This document shows, one piece after another, positions 1 through 7,663 of a DNA stretch of 64,000 bases. The position numbers were made by a program, and so were the translations under genes. Each line of letters begins with the position of its first letter. The first letter of the stretch is position 1. Location of the stretch: positions 1,966,001 through 2,030,000 of the forward strand of contig NZ_CP049744.1 in the NCBI RefSeq assembly GCF_000760935.2, in the 5' to 3' direction. This DNA comes from Rhodococcoides fascians A25f (GTDB taxonomy: Bacteria > Actinomycetota > Actinomycetes > Mycobacteriales > Mycobacteriaceae). Below the pieces are notes generated by a model. The model was not told the DNA's origin, did not search any database, and saw only the letters and a program-made list of their open reading frames with translations.

Positions 1-371
1 AGGATGATCCCTCGCACATGTTGCCCGGCAAGAAGGGCCAGCTGATCACGCTCGCGCTGGGCGTCGAACCCGGTGCTGCCGACGATGACCGCGAGACCGT
101 GTTCGAGCGCACGATCCTCCACGGCACTGACCAGGGATGCGAAGAAGACGTCGTCGATGGAGTCGACGATGATGCCGATCGTGTTGCCGGACCCCGATTT
201 CAGTGACCGAGCAGCAGAATTGGGAACGTAGTTGAGCGTCTGCACCGCGGCTTCGACGCGCTCACGCAACTCCGGCAAGACCGTGTCCACGCCGTTGACG
301 ACGCGTGAGACGGTCTTGAAGCTGACGCCTGCCAATGCGGCGACGTCTTTGATGCTTGCGCGCTCGGTCAC
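1..371 (-). CDS. LacI-family transcriptional regulator, 5' part only
   Basis: The frame starts at GTG 371 and runs off the left edge, so about 123 residues of a normally ~330-residue protein are present. Residues 5-27 form the LacI helix-turn-helix and hinge start (ASIKDVAALAGVSFKTVSRV), followed by the hinge (NYVPNSAARSL) and the first strands of the periplasmic-binding-protein-like domain (NTIGIIVDSIDDVFF). Family members are repressors released by a sugar or sugar derivative. The gene is divergent from the P-loop kinase at 446. A perfect 14-bp palindrome lies between them, so this protein probably controls both itself and the kinase. The effector-binding C-terminal part is outside the window, so its ligand cannot be guessed. 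The start is supported by the position of the HTH and the lack of any nearer start codon upstream. Confidence 0.92.
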   Translation of the reverse strand, partial: MTERASIKDVAALAGVSFKTVSRVVNGVDTVLPELRERVEAAVQTLNYVPNSAARSLKSGSGNTIGIIVDSIDDVFFASLVSAVEDRALEHGLAVIVGSTGFDAQRERDQLALLAGQHVRGII

Positions 372-416
372 GTGAACTCTCGATCGGAGGAGTGTGCTCG
401 CGGTATCAACAGTGCG

Positions 417-430
417 AGACAACGTTGTCT
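417..430. promoter_or_regulatory. Probable LacI operator, perfect 14-bp palindrome
   Basis: The site reads AGACAACGTTGTCT, which is its own reverse complement and has the central CG step typical of LacI-family operators. It lies in the 74-bp gap between the divergent partial lacI gene (start 371) and the kinase gene (start 446). It ends three bases before the kinase -10 element, so a bound repressor would block RNA polymerase. Assigning it to the partial LacI protein is inference from position. Confidence 0.75.
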
Positions 431-432
431 TG

Positions 433-438
433 TATGAT
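433..438 (+). promoter_or_regulatory. -10 element of the kinase gene, leaderless transcript likely
   Basis: TATGAT is a near-consensus -10 hexamer. Exactly seven bases separate it from ATG 446, which would make the A of the start codon the transcription start. No Shine-Dalgarno sequence precedes that ATG, which fits a leaderless mRNA. No good -35 hexamer is visible 16-18 bp upstream. Confidence 0.5.
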
Positions 439-445
439 TCCCTCT

Positions 446-1027
446 ATGACTCATGTCTGTCAAGACGTCTCCGTGATCGATCGCGAACGGCTGCCGGTTC
501 TGGTGGTTGCCGGTGCTGCGGGAAGTGGCAAGACGACTCTCGGTCGAGAGCTTGCCAGACGGTTCGGTACCGCTCTGCTCGACTTGGACACGCTCACCAA
601 TCCGCTTCTCGACGAACTGGATTCGTTGCTGGACGGCCCACACTGGAACAGTGCGGGCCCACACTCGGAACGCATCCGAGTCGGCCGATACGCCGTACTG
701 CTCGCTGCTGCGCGGGACCTCGTGGAGATCGGTCAGCGCCCCGTTCTGGTCGCACCGTTCACCCGCGAATTGACTGCCGGCACGGAGTGGGAACGACTGG
801 TCGCGCACCTGGCCCCCGCTGCATCGTTGGTCGTGCACGTCGACGGGTCGCCGGAGCTGTTGGCGCGCAGGCGTGCTGCGCGTGGGGCGGAGCGTGATGC
901 CCATCGGCCGGTGGATGCTCCGGCGGCCAAGCCGCTCGTTCCCCATCTGCGGGTCGACGCCGAACTGTCGACCCCACAGCAGGTCGATCTGGTTGCGCAC
1001 GCTCTAGAGGATCAGTCGCAGCGGTGA
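446..1027 (+). CDS. P-loop small-molecule kinase (shikimate/gluconate-kinase-like)
   Basis: This 193-residue protein begins with a Walker A loop (VVAGAAGSGKTTLGRELA, about residues 19-36) followed by a DLDTL acidic segment. That is the layout of the gluconokinase/shikimate-kinase type of P-loop kinase, though it is slightly longer than a typical ~170-residue gluconokinase. The C-terminal half has an arginine-rich lid-like segment (ELLARRRAARGAERD). The substrate is unknown, but placement opposite a lacI gene and beside a sugar locus makes a sugar or sugar acid likely. ATG 446 is preferred to ATG 434 because a -10 hexamer lies seven bases ahead of it and ATG 434 falls inside that hexamer. The 3' end overlaps the convergent lacI gene by 16 bp. 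Confidence 0.7.
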   Translation: MTHVCQDVSVIDRERLPVLVVAGAAGSGKTTLGRELARRFGTALLDLDTLTNPLLDELDSLLDGPHWNSAGPHSERIRVGRYAVLLAAARDLVEIGQRPVLVAPFTRELTAGTEWERLVAHLAPAASLVVHVDGSPELLARRRAARGAERDAHRPVDAPAAKPLVPHLRVDAELSTPQQVDLVAHALEDQSQR

Positions 1028-2019
1028 TCGGTTCCGGGCGTGCAGGATCGACGCTCGATCAGCTCGACGCCGAGGATGTTGCGGCGCTTGTAGCGCTTGC
1101 TCGGATTCTCGATCCGTCCCAGTAGTCGCTCGATGGCCAACCGGCCGAGGCGAGCGGGATTCTGATCGATCACCGTCACCGGTGGCATCACTGCATCGGC
1201 AAGGGGGAAGTCGCCGAATCCGACGAACGCCAGATGTAGCAGATTCATCTGCTGCAGAACAGGCACGCATGCCATCGCCACTCGCGCGTTGGACAGAAAC
1301 AATGCGGTAGGCGGACTTTCGAGTGCAGTCAGGTCGGTCAGTGCCACCCGGGCATCCTCGCGGTCCAACACACCCAGAGCGACGAGAGTGTCGTCGAAGT
1401 CGATTCCGCGCGCCTGCAACGACTCCCGATACCCCTCGAGCCGGTTTCGGCTGGTCGGGATGCCGGCACTGTCGCCGATGACTGCGATGCGGGTGTGTCC
1501 CAGATCGAGCAGGTGGTCGGTGGCCAACACCGCCCCGCCGTGATCGTCGTCGACGAAGCTGTCTGCTTTGAGTCCGTCGGGAGCCCGATCGACGAACACC
1601 GTGGGGGTCTTGTCGATCCAACGCTCCAGATAGGAGTGGTGTGCACCGGTCGGCGCGATGATCAAGCCGCTCAGCTGTCTACGCAGCAGCGACTCCACCA
1701 GAGCCTGCTCCTGATCGCCGTCGTGACCGAGGCTGGTGACCAGAACGGCCATGTCGTCCTGTCGCGCTCGTTCCTCCACCGCGCGTGCAATGGAGGAGAA
1801 GAAAGGATCGTCGATATCAGGGACGGCGACTCCGATGGCTGCCGCCTGACCGTTGCGGAACGACGTGGCCATCGTATTGGGCACGTAGTTCAGCGAATTC
1901 AAGGCCTCGGTGACGCGGGCACGGGTATCGGGGTCGACGTGAGGGTCGTTGTTGTACACCCGTGAGACGGTCTTGGCGCTGACCTTGGCCAGCGCGGCGA
2001 CGTCTTGCATGGTGGTCAT
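1012..2019 (-). CDS. LacI-family transcriptional regulator
   Basis: A complete 335-residue LacI/GalR regulator. It has an N-terminal helix-turn-helix (TMQDVAALAKVSAKTVSRVY, residues 3-22), the hinge (NYVPNTMATSF) and a full periplasmic-binding-protein-like effector domain (GVAVPDIDDPFFSSI; VVFVDRAPDGLKADS). It lies 31 nt downstream of the SDR gene on the same strand and is probably co-transcribed with it. Three related palindromes (2807-2822, 2843-2858, 2990-3007) in the divergent region between the SDR gene and the ABC importer are the obvious target sites, giving autoregulation plus control of the importer. Shine-Dalgarno complementarity is weak. ATG 2010 is an alternative start that would lose three residues. 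The effector is unknown. Confidence 0.93.
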   Translation of the reverse strand: MTTMQDVAALAKVSAKTVSRVYNNDPHVDPDTRARVTEALNSLNYVPNTMATSFRNGQAAAIGVAVPDIDDPFFSSIARAVEERARQDDMAVLVTSLGHDGDQEQALVESLLRRQLSGLIIAPTGAHHSYLERWIDKTPTVFVDRAPDGLKADSFVDDDHGGAVLATDHLLDLGHTRIAVIGDSAGIPTSRNRLEGYRESLQARGIDFDDTLVALGVLDREDARVALTDLTALESPPTALFLSNARVAMACVPVLQQMNLLHLAFVGFGDFPLADAVMPPVTVIDQNPARLGRLAIERLLGRIENPSKRYKRRNILGVELIERRSCTPGTDHRCD

Positions 2020-2050
2020 GATCTACGCCCGTCTGTTCGTCATCGTCTCG

Positions 2051-2776
2051 TCAGCGACTGGTGTAGCCGCCATCGACTGGCAACGACACTCCGGTCACCA
2101 TGGAAGCATCATCGCTCAGCAGGAAGGCAATCGGCGCGGCAATCTCGTCTTCGGTGGCCCACCTTCCCAGCGGCATCTGAGCCAGGAACGGCTCCTCGAT
2201 CTCGGGGCGACCCCAGTAGAACGCAGACATCTCTGTCATCACGACCGTCGGGTTGACGCCGTTGACTCGAATTCCGTGTCGGCCGAGCTCGAGTGCGGAG
2301 ACGCGAGTGATGTTGTCCAGGGCCGCTTTCGAGGAGCCGTACGAGATATGGCCGGTGAGGGCGACCAGGCTGGCTTGACTCGAGACGTTGACGATGGCAC
2401 CGGCACCCGCGGCGATCATGGCCGGGACGGTGTATTTGATGACCAACAGTGCGCCGCGCGCATTGATGGCGATGACCTTGTCGAAGATCGAGATGTCGGT
2501 GTCCTGAGGTGTGGCGATCTCGCCGCCGAATCCTGCGCAGTTCACCACGCCGTACAGCTCTAGGCCTTCGACAGCCTCGCGGACGCTGTCCTCGGAGGTG
2601 AGATCGAAAGCCAGAGGCGTTGCGCCGGTCTCGTCGGCCAGCTTGTCCAGGGCATCCACCGATTGGCCGGCCGCGACGACCTCGGCACCGTCGGCCACCA
2701 ACCGCCGCACGGTCGCCGAGCCGATGCCTCCGCTGGCACCTGTCACCAAGATCTTGCGGCCGTCGAACTTCGCCAT
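2051..2776 (-). CDS. SDR oxidoreductase, L-xylulose reductase/carbonyl-reductase-like
   Basis: A 241-residue classical short-chain dehydrogenase. It has the TGASGGIG cofactor loop (12-19), NCAGFGG (79-85), the catalytic serine in VNVSSQAS and the YGSSK active site (Tyr146, Lys150). The downstream NPTVVMTEM segment resembles dicarbonyl/L-xylulose reductases, which interconvert ketoses and polyols with NADP(H). The C-terminal SLPVDGGYTSR is standard for the family. ATG 2776 is chosen over GTG 2791 because an AAGG Shine-Dalgarno lies at the right distance before it. The gene is divergent from the sugar ABC importer and probably heads an operon with the downstream lacI gene. Together with the mannitol-dehydrogenase-like enzyme it suggests polyol or rare-sugar use. 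The exact substrate is not determined. Confidence 0.85.
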   Translation of the reverse strand: MAKFDGRKILVTGASGGIGSATVRRLVADGAEVVAAGQSVDALDKLADETGATPLAFDLTSEDSVREAVEGLELYGVVNCAGFGGEIATPQDTDISIFDKVIAINARGALLVIKYTVPAMIAAGAGAIVNVSSQASLVALTGHISYGSSKAALDNITRVSALELGRHGIRVNGVNPTVVMTEMSAFYWGRPEIEEPFLAQMPLGRWATEDEIAAPIAFLLSDDASMVTGVSLPVDGGYTSR

Positions 2777-2806
2777 GGGGTCTACCTTCACTGTCTCCGA
2801 ATGGTC

Positions 2807-2822
2807 ATGTCATCGATGTCAT
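2807..2822. promoter_or_regulatory. Operator-like site 1 (near SDR-lacI start)
   Basis: ATGTCATCGATGTCAT is a near-palindrome with the same half-site (ATGTCA) and spacing as the perfect site at 2990-3007. It lies 30 bp upstream of the SDR start codon, in the expected promoter zone of the SDR-lacI operon. Confidence 0.6.
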
Positions 2823-2842
2823 CGACTCTATGGAGTCCGTAT

Positions 2843-2858
2843 ATGTCACCGGTGTCAT
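2843..2858. promoter_or_regulatory. Operator-like site 2
   Basis: ATGTCACCGGTGTCAT differs from the perfect palindrome at 2991-3006 by one base. Its centre is 36 bp from site 1 and 148 bp from site 3, so one LacI dimer or tetramer could bridge the sites by looping. Assignment to the LacI protein encoded at 1012-2019 is inference. Confidence 0.65.
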
Positions 2859-2989
2859 GGACGGTACCCCAGCCCGGTTGCATCAGCGTCGAAAATCGCG
2901 ATATTGCGTATCAACCCAGTTCAGGGACGGTACCTGCCGGTCCGATATCGGCCTCCCGCAGGCACGAAACGGAAGGTGTGGCGCGTGTC

Positions 2990-3007
2990 CATGTCACCGG
3001 TGACATG
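2990..3007. promoter_or_regulatory. Operator site 3, perfect 18-bp palindrome (importer side)
   Basis: CATGTCACCGGTGACATG equals its reverse complement and has a central CG, as LacI-family operators do. It is the only perfect copy of the three and lies on the importer side of the divergent region, about 175 bp upstream of the ABC ATPase start. Confidence 0.75.
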
Positions 3008-3181
3008 AATTTTCGCGAAACGCGTGACAATGCGAGTTGTGTGGGTCACACTCGTTAACACAGCGAGCCCCGAAGGGAGCTCGACCTGCTTCGCAGACCA
3101 CGTCCTCGGACCGTACTGCGGGCGCCGGTGGGGGTGTCCATCCCGCACTCGAAGCTTTCTCGATTCGACCTAGGAGTATCC

Positions 3182-3961
3182 ATGGCCAGCGTTGCACCTG
3201 TTGCGACACCGATCCTCGAAGCGAGGGGATTGTCGAGGAGTTTCGGAAACGTGCGCGCCCTCGACGATGCCGACTTCGACATCTACCCGGGTGAGGTCGT
3301 CGCCCTCATCGGGGACAACGGCGCAGGCAAGTCGACGATGGTCAAGGCGCTCTCGGGCAGCCTGGCCGTCGACACCGGCGAGATCCTGTTCGACGGCACC
3401 GCGGTCGATCTCGACAGTCCCACCGTTGCAGCAGAACTCGGCATCGAGACGGTGTTCCAGGATCTTGCTCTCGCGCCGCACCTCAACGCGCAGCAGAACA
3501 TGTTTCTCGGACGCGAACTGCCGGCGAAAGGGCTGCTCGGCCATCTCGGTTTTCTCGACGTCTCCACGATGCGCAAGCAGTCGCAGGACGCGTTGAACGA
3601 ACTCGGAGCCACCGTGCGTAGCCTGACCGTCCCGGTCGGAGCGATGTCGGGTGGGCAGCAACAAGCCATTGCCATCGCGCGAGCCGTCGCCTGGGCCAAG
3701 GGCGTCGTCTTTCTCGACGAGCCGACCGCAGCGCTCGGAGTGGTACAGACCCGCAACGTGCTCGACACCATTCGCCGCGTGGCGGACAGGGGAGTGGCCG
3801 TGGTGTTCATCAGCCACTCCATGCCGCACGTGATGGAAGTTGCCGACCGGGTTCAGGTGCTGCGTATGGGCAAGCGCGTGGCCACCCTCGACGCCAAGAA
3901 CACGACCATGGAAGAACTCGTCGGCGCGATGACCGGCGCAACCACCGGAGCGACACGATGA
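3182..3961 (+). CDS. Sugar ABC transporter ATP-binding protein
   Basis: A 259-residue single nucleotide-binding domain. It has Walker A (GDNGAGKST, 44-52), a Q-loop (VFQDLAL), a signature shortened to MSGGQQQ (about 155-161), Walker B (GVVFLDEPTAAL, 174-185) and the H-loop (VVFISHSM). It resembles the FrcA type of the ribose/xylose/fructose importer group, which uses one domain per polypeptide rather than the fused RbsA form. ATG 3182 is chosen because CTAGGAG lies just before it. The TGA overlaps the ATG of the permease gene (ATGA), so translation is coupled. It powers import of the sugar or polyol captured by the lipoprotein encoded at 5111. Confidence 0.93.
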   Translation: MASVAPVATPILEARGLSRSFGNVRALDDADFDIYPGEVVALIGDNGAGKSTMVKALSGSLAVDTGEILFDGTAVDLDSPTVAAELGIETVFQDLALAPHLNAQQNMFLGRELPAKGLLGHLGFLDVSTMRKQSQDALNELGATVRSLTVPVGAMSGGQQQAIAIARAVAWAKGVVFLDEPTAALGVVQTRNVLDTIRRVADRGVAVVFISHSMPHVMEVADRVQVLRMGKRVATLDAKNTTMEELVGAMTGATTGATR

Positions 3962-5055
3962 CGAACCAAACCATCAGCCCCTCCCTCGAGCCGATGCCGC
4001 CCGGAGACACACCGTCTCGACACTCCTTCGATCTCGTCGTAGCGCTCCGTAAGTTGGCCCGAGTTCAGGTGTTCCAGATCGTGCTCGTATTGGCTGCGAT
4101 CTGCATCGTGTTCTCGATCATGGCTCCCGGCAGCTTCCCCGAGTGGGGCAACATCCGCCAGATCATCCAGAACGTATCCATCCTGGCCGTTCTCGGCATC
4201 GGCATGACGTTCGTCATCGTCACCAGCGGCATCGATCTCTCGGTCGGCTCCGTTCTCGTCTTTTCCGGGGTCGTCTCGGCCAAGACCATGGCCGCGATCG
4301 GCGGCGACGGATGGGGAGTCGCCGCCGTCGGAATCGTGGTGGCACTGGGGTGTGGCCTCTGCTGGGGATTGCTCAACGGCTTCCTGATCGGTAAGGCCAA
4401 CGTGCCTCCGCTGATCGTGACTCTCGGGACCCTGGGCGGCGCTCTCGGGCTCTCACAGGTCATCACCGGAGGTGTCGACATCCGCGACGTACCACCGGTT
4501 CTGGTCGATACCATCGGCTACGGCAACTTTCCGGCCACCACCATCCCGTTGATCTCGAGCATCGCTCTGGTGTTGGTCGTCATCTTCGGAATCGTGCTGC
4601 ATCGCACCAAATTCGGCCTCTACACGTTTGCCGTCGGCTCCAAAGAGCAGTCTGCTCGACGTGTCGGCATCAAGGTGGACATGCACCTGGTCAAGGTCTA
4701 CGCACTCTCCGGTACTCTCGCCGGGCTCGCGGGCATTCTGTCTCTGTCCCAGTACGGCACCACCGCCATCGCCGGTCAGTCGCAGACCAACCTCAATGTC
4801 ATTGCGGCAGTGGTCATCGGTGGAACGAGCCTCTTCGGTGGCATCGGAACCATGTTCGGCACCGTCGTCGGACTGTTCATCCCTGCCGTGCTGCAGAACG
4901 GTTTCGTCATCGTCGGAGTCCAGCCGTTCTGGCAGCAGGTCGCCGTCGGTGCTGTCCTCATCGCAGCGGTCTACTTCGACCAGCGTCGACGCGACGCAGC
5001 TAGCCGAGGTCAATCGCCCAGCTCCCTCAAGAAACTCTGGTCCCGAAGTCCCTAG
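3958..5055 (+). CDS. Sugar ABC transporter permease (RbsC/FrcB-like)
   Basis: A 365-residue integral membrane protein with about 8-10 hydrophobic segments. It has the family hallmarks GIGMTFVIVTSGIDLSVGS near residues 80-98 and GGTSLFGGIGTMFGTVVGLF near 280-300. It forms the translocation channel of a ribose-type sugar importer, probably as a homodimer, since there is only one permease gene. The N-terminal ~35 residues are hydrophilic. It overlaps the ATPase gene by four bases. The binding-protein gene follows after 55 nt. Confidence 0.94.
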   Translation: MTNQTISPSLEPMPPGDTPSRHSFDLVVALRKLARVQVFQIVLVLAAICIVFSIMAPGSFPEWGNIRQIIQNVSILAVLGIGMTFVIVTSGIDLSVGSVLVFSGVVSAKTMAAIGGDGWGVAAVGIVVALGCGLCWGLLNGFLIGKANVPPLIVTLGTLGGALGLSQVITGGVDIRDVPPVLVDTIGYGNFPATTIPLISSIALVLVVIFGIVLHRTKFGLYTFAVGSKEQSARRVGIKVDMHLVKVYALSGTLAGLAGILSLSQYGTTAIAGQSQTNLNVIAAVVIGGTSLFGGIGTMFGTVVGLFIPAVLQNGFVIVGVQPFWQQVAVGAVLIAAVYFDQRRRDAASRGQSPSSLKKLWSRSP

Positions 5056-5110
5056 CTCCGGCCAGCTTCGAAAATCCCTCTATCGCAAACCCTTTACAAG
5101 AAAGTCGACC

Positions 5111-6082
5111 ATGATCACATCACGCACCGCCGTCGTTGCACTGAGTGTCGCTTCGGTCTCCGCCATGTTCCTGGCGGGTTGTTCGTCCGACTCCGGAAGT
5201 GGTGGCGGCAGCGGCAACATCGCCTTCATCCAGGGCGTCAGTGGCGACGAGTTCTACATCAGCATGCAGTGCGGAATCGAAGCTGCGGCCAAGGATGCGG
5301 GCGTCACCGTCGACACCCAGGGCCCGGTGAAGTTCGATCCCACCCTGCAGAAGCCGATCGTGGATTCGGTTGTCGCATCGCGGCCGTCGGCGATCCTGAT
5401 CGCACCCACCGACGTCGCCGCCATGCAGGCGCCCCTCGCGGCAGCCGCCAAAGCGGGCATCAAGGTCGTCCTCGTCGACACCACTCTGGAAGACCCGTCC
5501 ATCGCGGTCTCCTCCATCTCGTCCGACAACAAGGGCGGTGGAGCAGAAGCGTTCAATGCGATCGAGCGTCTCAACCCCTCCGGCGGCAAGGTGCTCGTCA
5601 TCTCCACCGATCCCGGCATTTCCACCGCAGACGCCCGAGTGGAAGGTTTCGAGGAAGCCGTTGGGGCCAACCCTGCCTTCGACTACCTCGGCGTGCAGTA
5701 CAGCCACAACGATCCGGCCGAAGCTGCCCGCTTGGTCTCGGCTGCCCTGGCCAAGGACCCCGACATCACCGGCATCTTCGCCGCGAACACGTTTGCAGCC
5801 GAGGGCACCGCGACCGGAGTTCGGCAGGCGGGCAAGCAGGATCAGGTCAAGATCATCGGCTTCGACGCAGGCCCCGCACAGGTGAAGCAGCTTCGTGAGG
5901 GAACAGTCCAGGCTCTGATCGCGCAGCAGCCCGACACCATCGGAACGGACGGCGTGGCGCAGGCCATGGCCGCCATCAACGACCAGCCGGTGACCGCCGA
6001 GATCTCGACCGGCTTCCACGTCATCACCGCCGACAACATCGACGGCGAGGGCGCTCAGTACGTCTACAAGTCGTCCTGCTGA
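5111..6082 (+). CDS. Sugar ABC transporter substrate-binding lipoprotein
   Basis: A 323-residue type-I periplasmic-binding-protein fold. The signal peptide ends in a lipobox (FLAGC, Cys24), so the mature protein is anchored to the outer face of the membrane. Characteristic stretches are IAFIQGVSGDEFY near the start of the mature protein, IDAIL-like substrate loops (SAILIAPTDVAAM) and KIIGFDAGPAQVKQL near the C-terminus, as in RbsB-like proteins. It delivers the substrate to the permease and ATPase encoded immediately upstream. A large hairpin follows the stop codon, which often accompanies unequal expression of binding proteins. The substrate cannot be read from sequence alone; a pentose, hexose or polyol is likely. 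Confidence 0.93.
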   Translation: MITSRTAVVALSVASVSAMFLAGCSSDSGSGGGSGNIAFIQGVSGDEFYISMQCGIEAAAKDAGVTVDTQGPVKFDPTLQKPIVDSVVASRPSAILIAPTDVAAMQAPLAAAAKAGIKVVLVDTTLEDPSIAVSSISSDNKGGGAEAFNAIERLNPSGGKVLVISTDPGISTADARVEGFEEAVGANPAFDYLGVQYSHNDPAEAARLVSAALAKDPDITGIFAANTFAAEGTATGVRQAGKQDQVKIIGFDAGPAQVKQLREGTVQALIAQQPDTIGTDGVAQAMAAINDQPVTAEISTGFHVITADNIDGEGAQYVYKSSC

Positions 6083-6107
6083 TCCCTGACGTGTAACCCC
6101 TTGAACT

Positions 6108-6152
6108 GCGGTGGTGCTCCTGGTGGCAGAACATGCCCGGGAGCGCCACCGC
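6108..6152 (+). terminator. Strong intercistronic hairpin after the binding-protein gene
   Basis: GCGGTGG (6108-6114) pairs with CCACCGC (6146-6152), and the inner GCTCC pairs with GGAGC, giving a stem of about 15 bp broken by one mismatch. No U-run follows. It is therefore more likely a partial terminator or an mRNA 3'-end stabiliser that raises binding-protein expression over the downstream dehydrogenase than a full stop. Confidence 0.65.
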
Positions 6153-6184
6153 TCACCACGTTCATCCGACCGCGAGGACCTGTC

Positions 6185-7663
6185 ATGATCGAGCTTCGTC
6201 GCACCACATCGAATGATCTGCCTGCGGGCGTAGCGAAGCCCGAGTACGACGCGGACGAACTGCACTGCGGCGTGGTGCATTTCGGGGTCGGTGCGTTTCA
6301 CCGCGCGCACCAGGCCGTCTATTTCGATCGCTTGCTCTCCGCCGGTCATCTCGACTGGGCGCTGTGCGGAGTGGGAGTCCTGCCGGGAGACAAGCGAATC
6401 GGGGAGGTCCTCGACGCTCAGGATCATCTCTACACGGTCGTGACCGTGGACCCCGATGGCCGACGCGATGCGCAGGTTGTCGGTTCGGTCGCAGATTTTG
6501 TTTTCGCACCCGAGGATCCGCAGGGGGTGCTCGACGTGCTCAGCTCACCCGCCACGATGATCGTGTCGCTGACCATCACCGAGGCCGGCTACGGCGTGAA
6601 CGATGTGACCGGGGTGTTCGAGCCGACCGATCCCGCGGTGCTCGCCGACCTCGAGGACCTCTCCACGCCGTCGAGTGTCTTCGGTTTCCTCACCGTTGCT
6701 CTCGCCACCCGTCGCTTCCATGGAATCCCGCCGTTCACCGTGATGTCCTGCGACAACATCGTCCACAACGGAACGGTCACTCGCACCGCGCTGACGTCCT
6801 TCGCGCGCCACCACGACAGCGATCTGGCCGACTGGATCGACGCCACAGCCGCGTTCCCTAATTCGATGGTCGACCGCATCACCCCGGCCACGACGCCCAC
6901 CGTCGTCGACGACCTGCGACGTGACTTCGGCATCGACGACCGCTGGCCGGTCCAGTCGGAATCGTTCTCCCAGTGGGTACTCGAAGACTCCTTCTCGTTC
7001 GGGCGACCACCCTTCGCCGACGTCGGCGTGCAACTCGTGACCGACGTCGCCCCCTACGAGCACATGAAACTGCGTCTGCTCAACGGTTCTCATCAGGCCA
7101 TGAGCTACCTCGGTATCCTCGCCGGTTATACCCATGTGCACGAGGTCATGGCCAGTCCTGACCTGCGCGAATTCGTCGCGTCGTACATGCGTGCCGAGGC
7201 GGCCCCGACGCTGGCACCGGTACCGGGAATCGACCTGGATGAGTACATCGAGCAACTGCTGCAACGATTTTCGAGTCTGGCGGTTCGTGACACTCTCGAA
7301 CGTCAGATCGTCGACGCATCTGTCCGAATCCCGAAATTCGTTCTGCCGGTGATCCGAGACCGCCTTGCCGAGGACCGATCCGTCGATCATGCCGCTCTGG
7401 TCCTCGCCGCATGGTGCGGAGTCCACGAGCGCGGGGACGTTCCGATGGTCGATGCCGATTCCGAACGACTGCAACGATTGTCGTGGGAAGACCACGACAA
7501 CCCCGGAGCGTTTCTGACCAACCGGGCGGTGTTCGGGGATCTTGCGGGCAGCCCGAGACTACGAGGTGCGTACCAGCGAGCCAAGCGTTCGCTGCAGGAC
7601 AGCGGTGCGCGTGGTGCTGTGCGCCGGGTGCTGGAGCAGTCGTCGGCTGGTCAGACCTTGTAG
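6185..7663 (+). CDS. Mannitol dehydrogenase-family polyol/hexuronate oxidoreductase
   Basis: A 492-residue protein of the long-chain mannitol 2-dehydrogenase/fructuronate reductase family (usual length 480-500). The N-terminal Rossmann part starts VVHFGVGAFHRAHQAVY (31-47). The catalytic KLRLLNGSH segment gives the family pattern Lys295-x4-Asn300-x2-His303. It oxidises a polyol at C2 to a ketose, or the reverse, with NAD(H). The position downstream of a sugar importer and the L-xylulose-reductase-like gene fits catabolism of a polyol such as mannitol, arabitol or sorbitol. Which one cannot be decided here. ATG 6185 is preferred over upstream in-frame starts, which fall inside the hairpin. Its end overlaps the convergent thioesterase gene by 13 bp. 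Confidence 0.9.
   Translation: MIELRRTTSNDLPAGVAKPEYDADELHCGVVHFGVGAFHRAHQAVYFDRLLSAGHLDWALCGVGVLPGDKRIGEVLDAQDHLYTVVTVDPDGRRDAQVVGSVADFVFAPEDPQGVLDVLSSPATMIVSLTITEAGYGVNDVTGVFEPTDPAVLADLEDLSTPSSVFGFLTVALATRRFHGIPPFTVMSCDNIVHNGTVTRTALTSFARHHDSDLADWIDATAAFPNSMVDRITPATTPTVVDDLRRDFGIDDRWPVQSESFSQWVLEDSFSFGRPPFADVGVQLVTDVAPYEHMKLRLLNGSHQAMSYLGILAGYTHVHEVMASPDLREFVASYMRAEAAPTLAPVPGIDLDEYIEQLLQRFSSLAVRDTLERQIVDASVRIPKFVLPVIRDRLAEDRSVDHAALVLAAWCGVHERGDVPMVDADSERLQRLSWEDHDNPGAFLTNRAVFGDLAGSPRLRGAYQRAKRSLQDSGARGAVRRVLEQSSAGQTL

Larger units (their letters stand above)
2777..3181. promoter_or_regulatory. 405-bp divergent control region of the sugar/polyol locus
   Basis: There is no credible gene here. 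The region separates the SDR-lacI operon (minus strand) from the ABC importer operon (plus strand). It contains three related palindromic operator copies, annotated separately. A long 5' leader of about 170 bp lies between the third operator and the ABC ATPase start and ends in a CTAGGAG Shine-Dalgarno at about 3169-3175. I see no convincing riboswitch fold. Confidence 0.6.

Noticed and set aside
446..1027. Annotating the first kinase as a definite gluconokinase
   Set aside because: The P-loop type fits, but the protein lacks diagnostic GntK features visible by eye and the neighbouring genes do not fix the substrate.
2870..2990. Riboswitch in the long leader of the sugar importer operon
   Set aside because: I could not find a conserved aptamer-like set of stems; only the LacI-type palindromes stand out.
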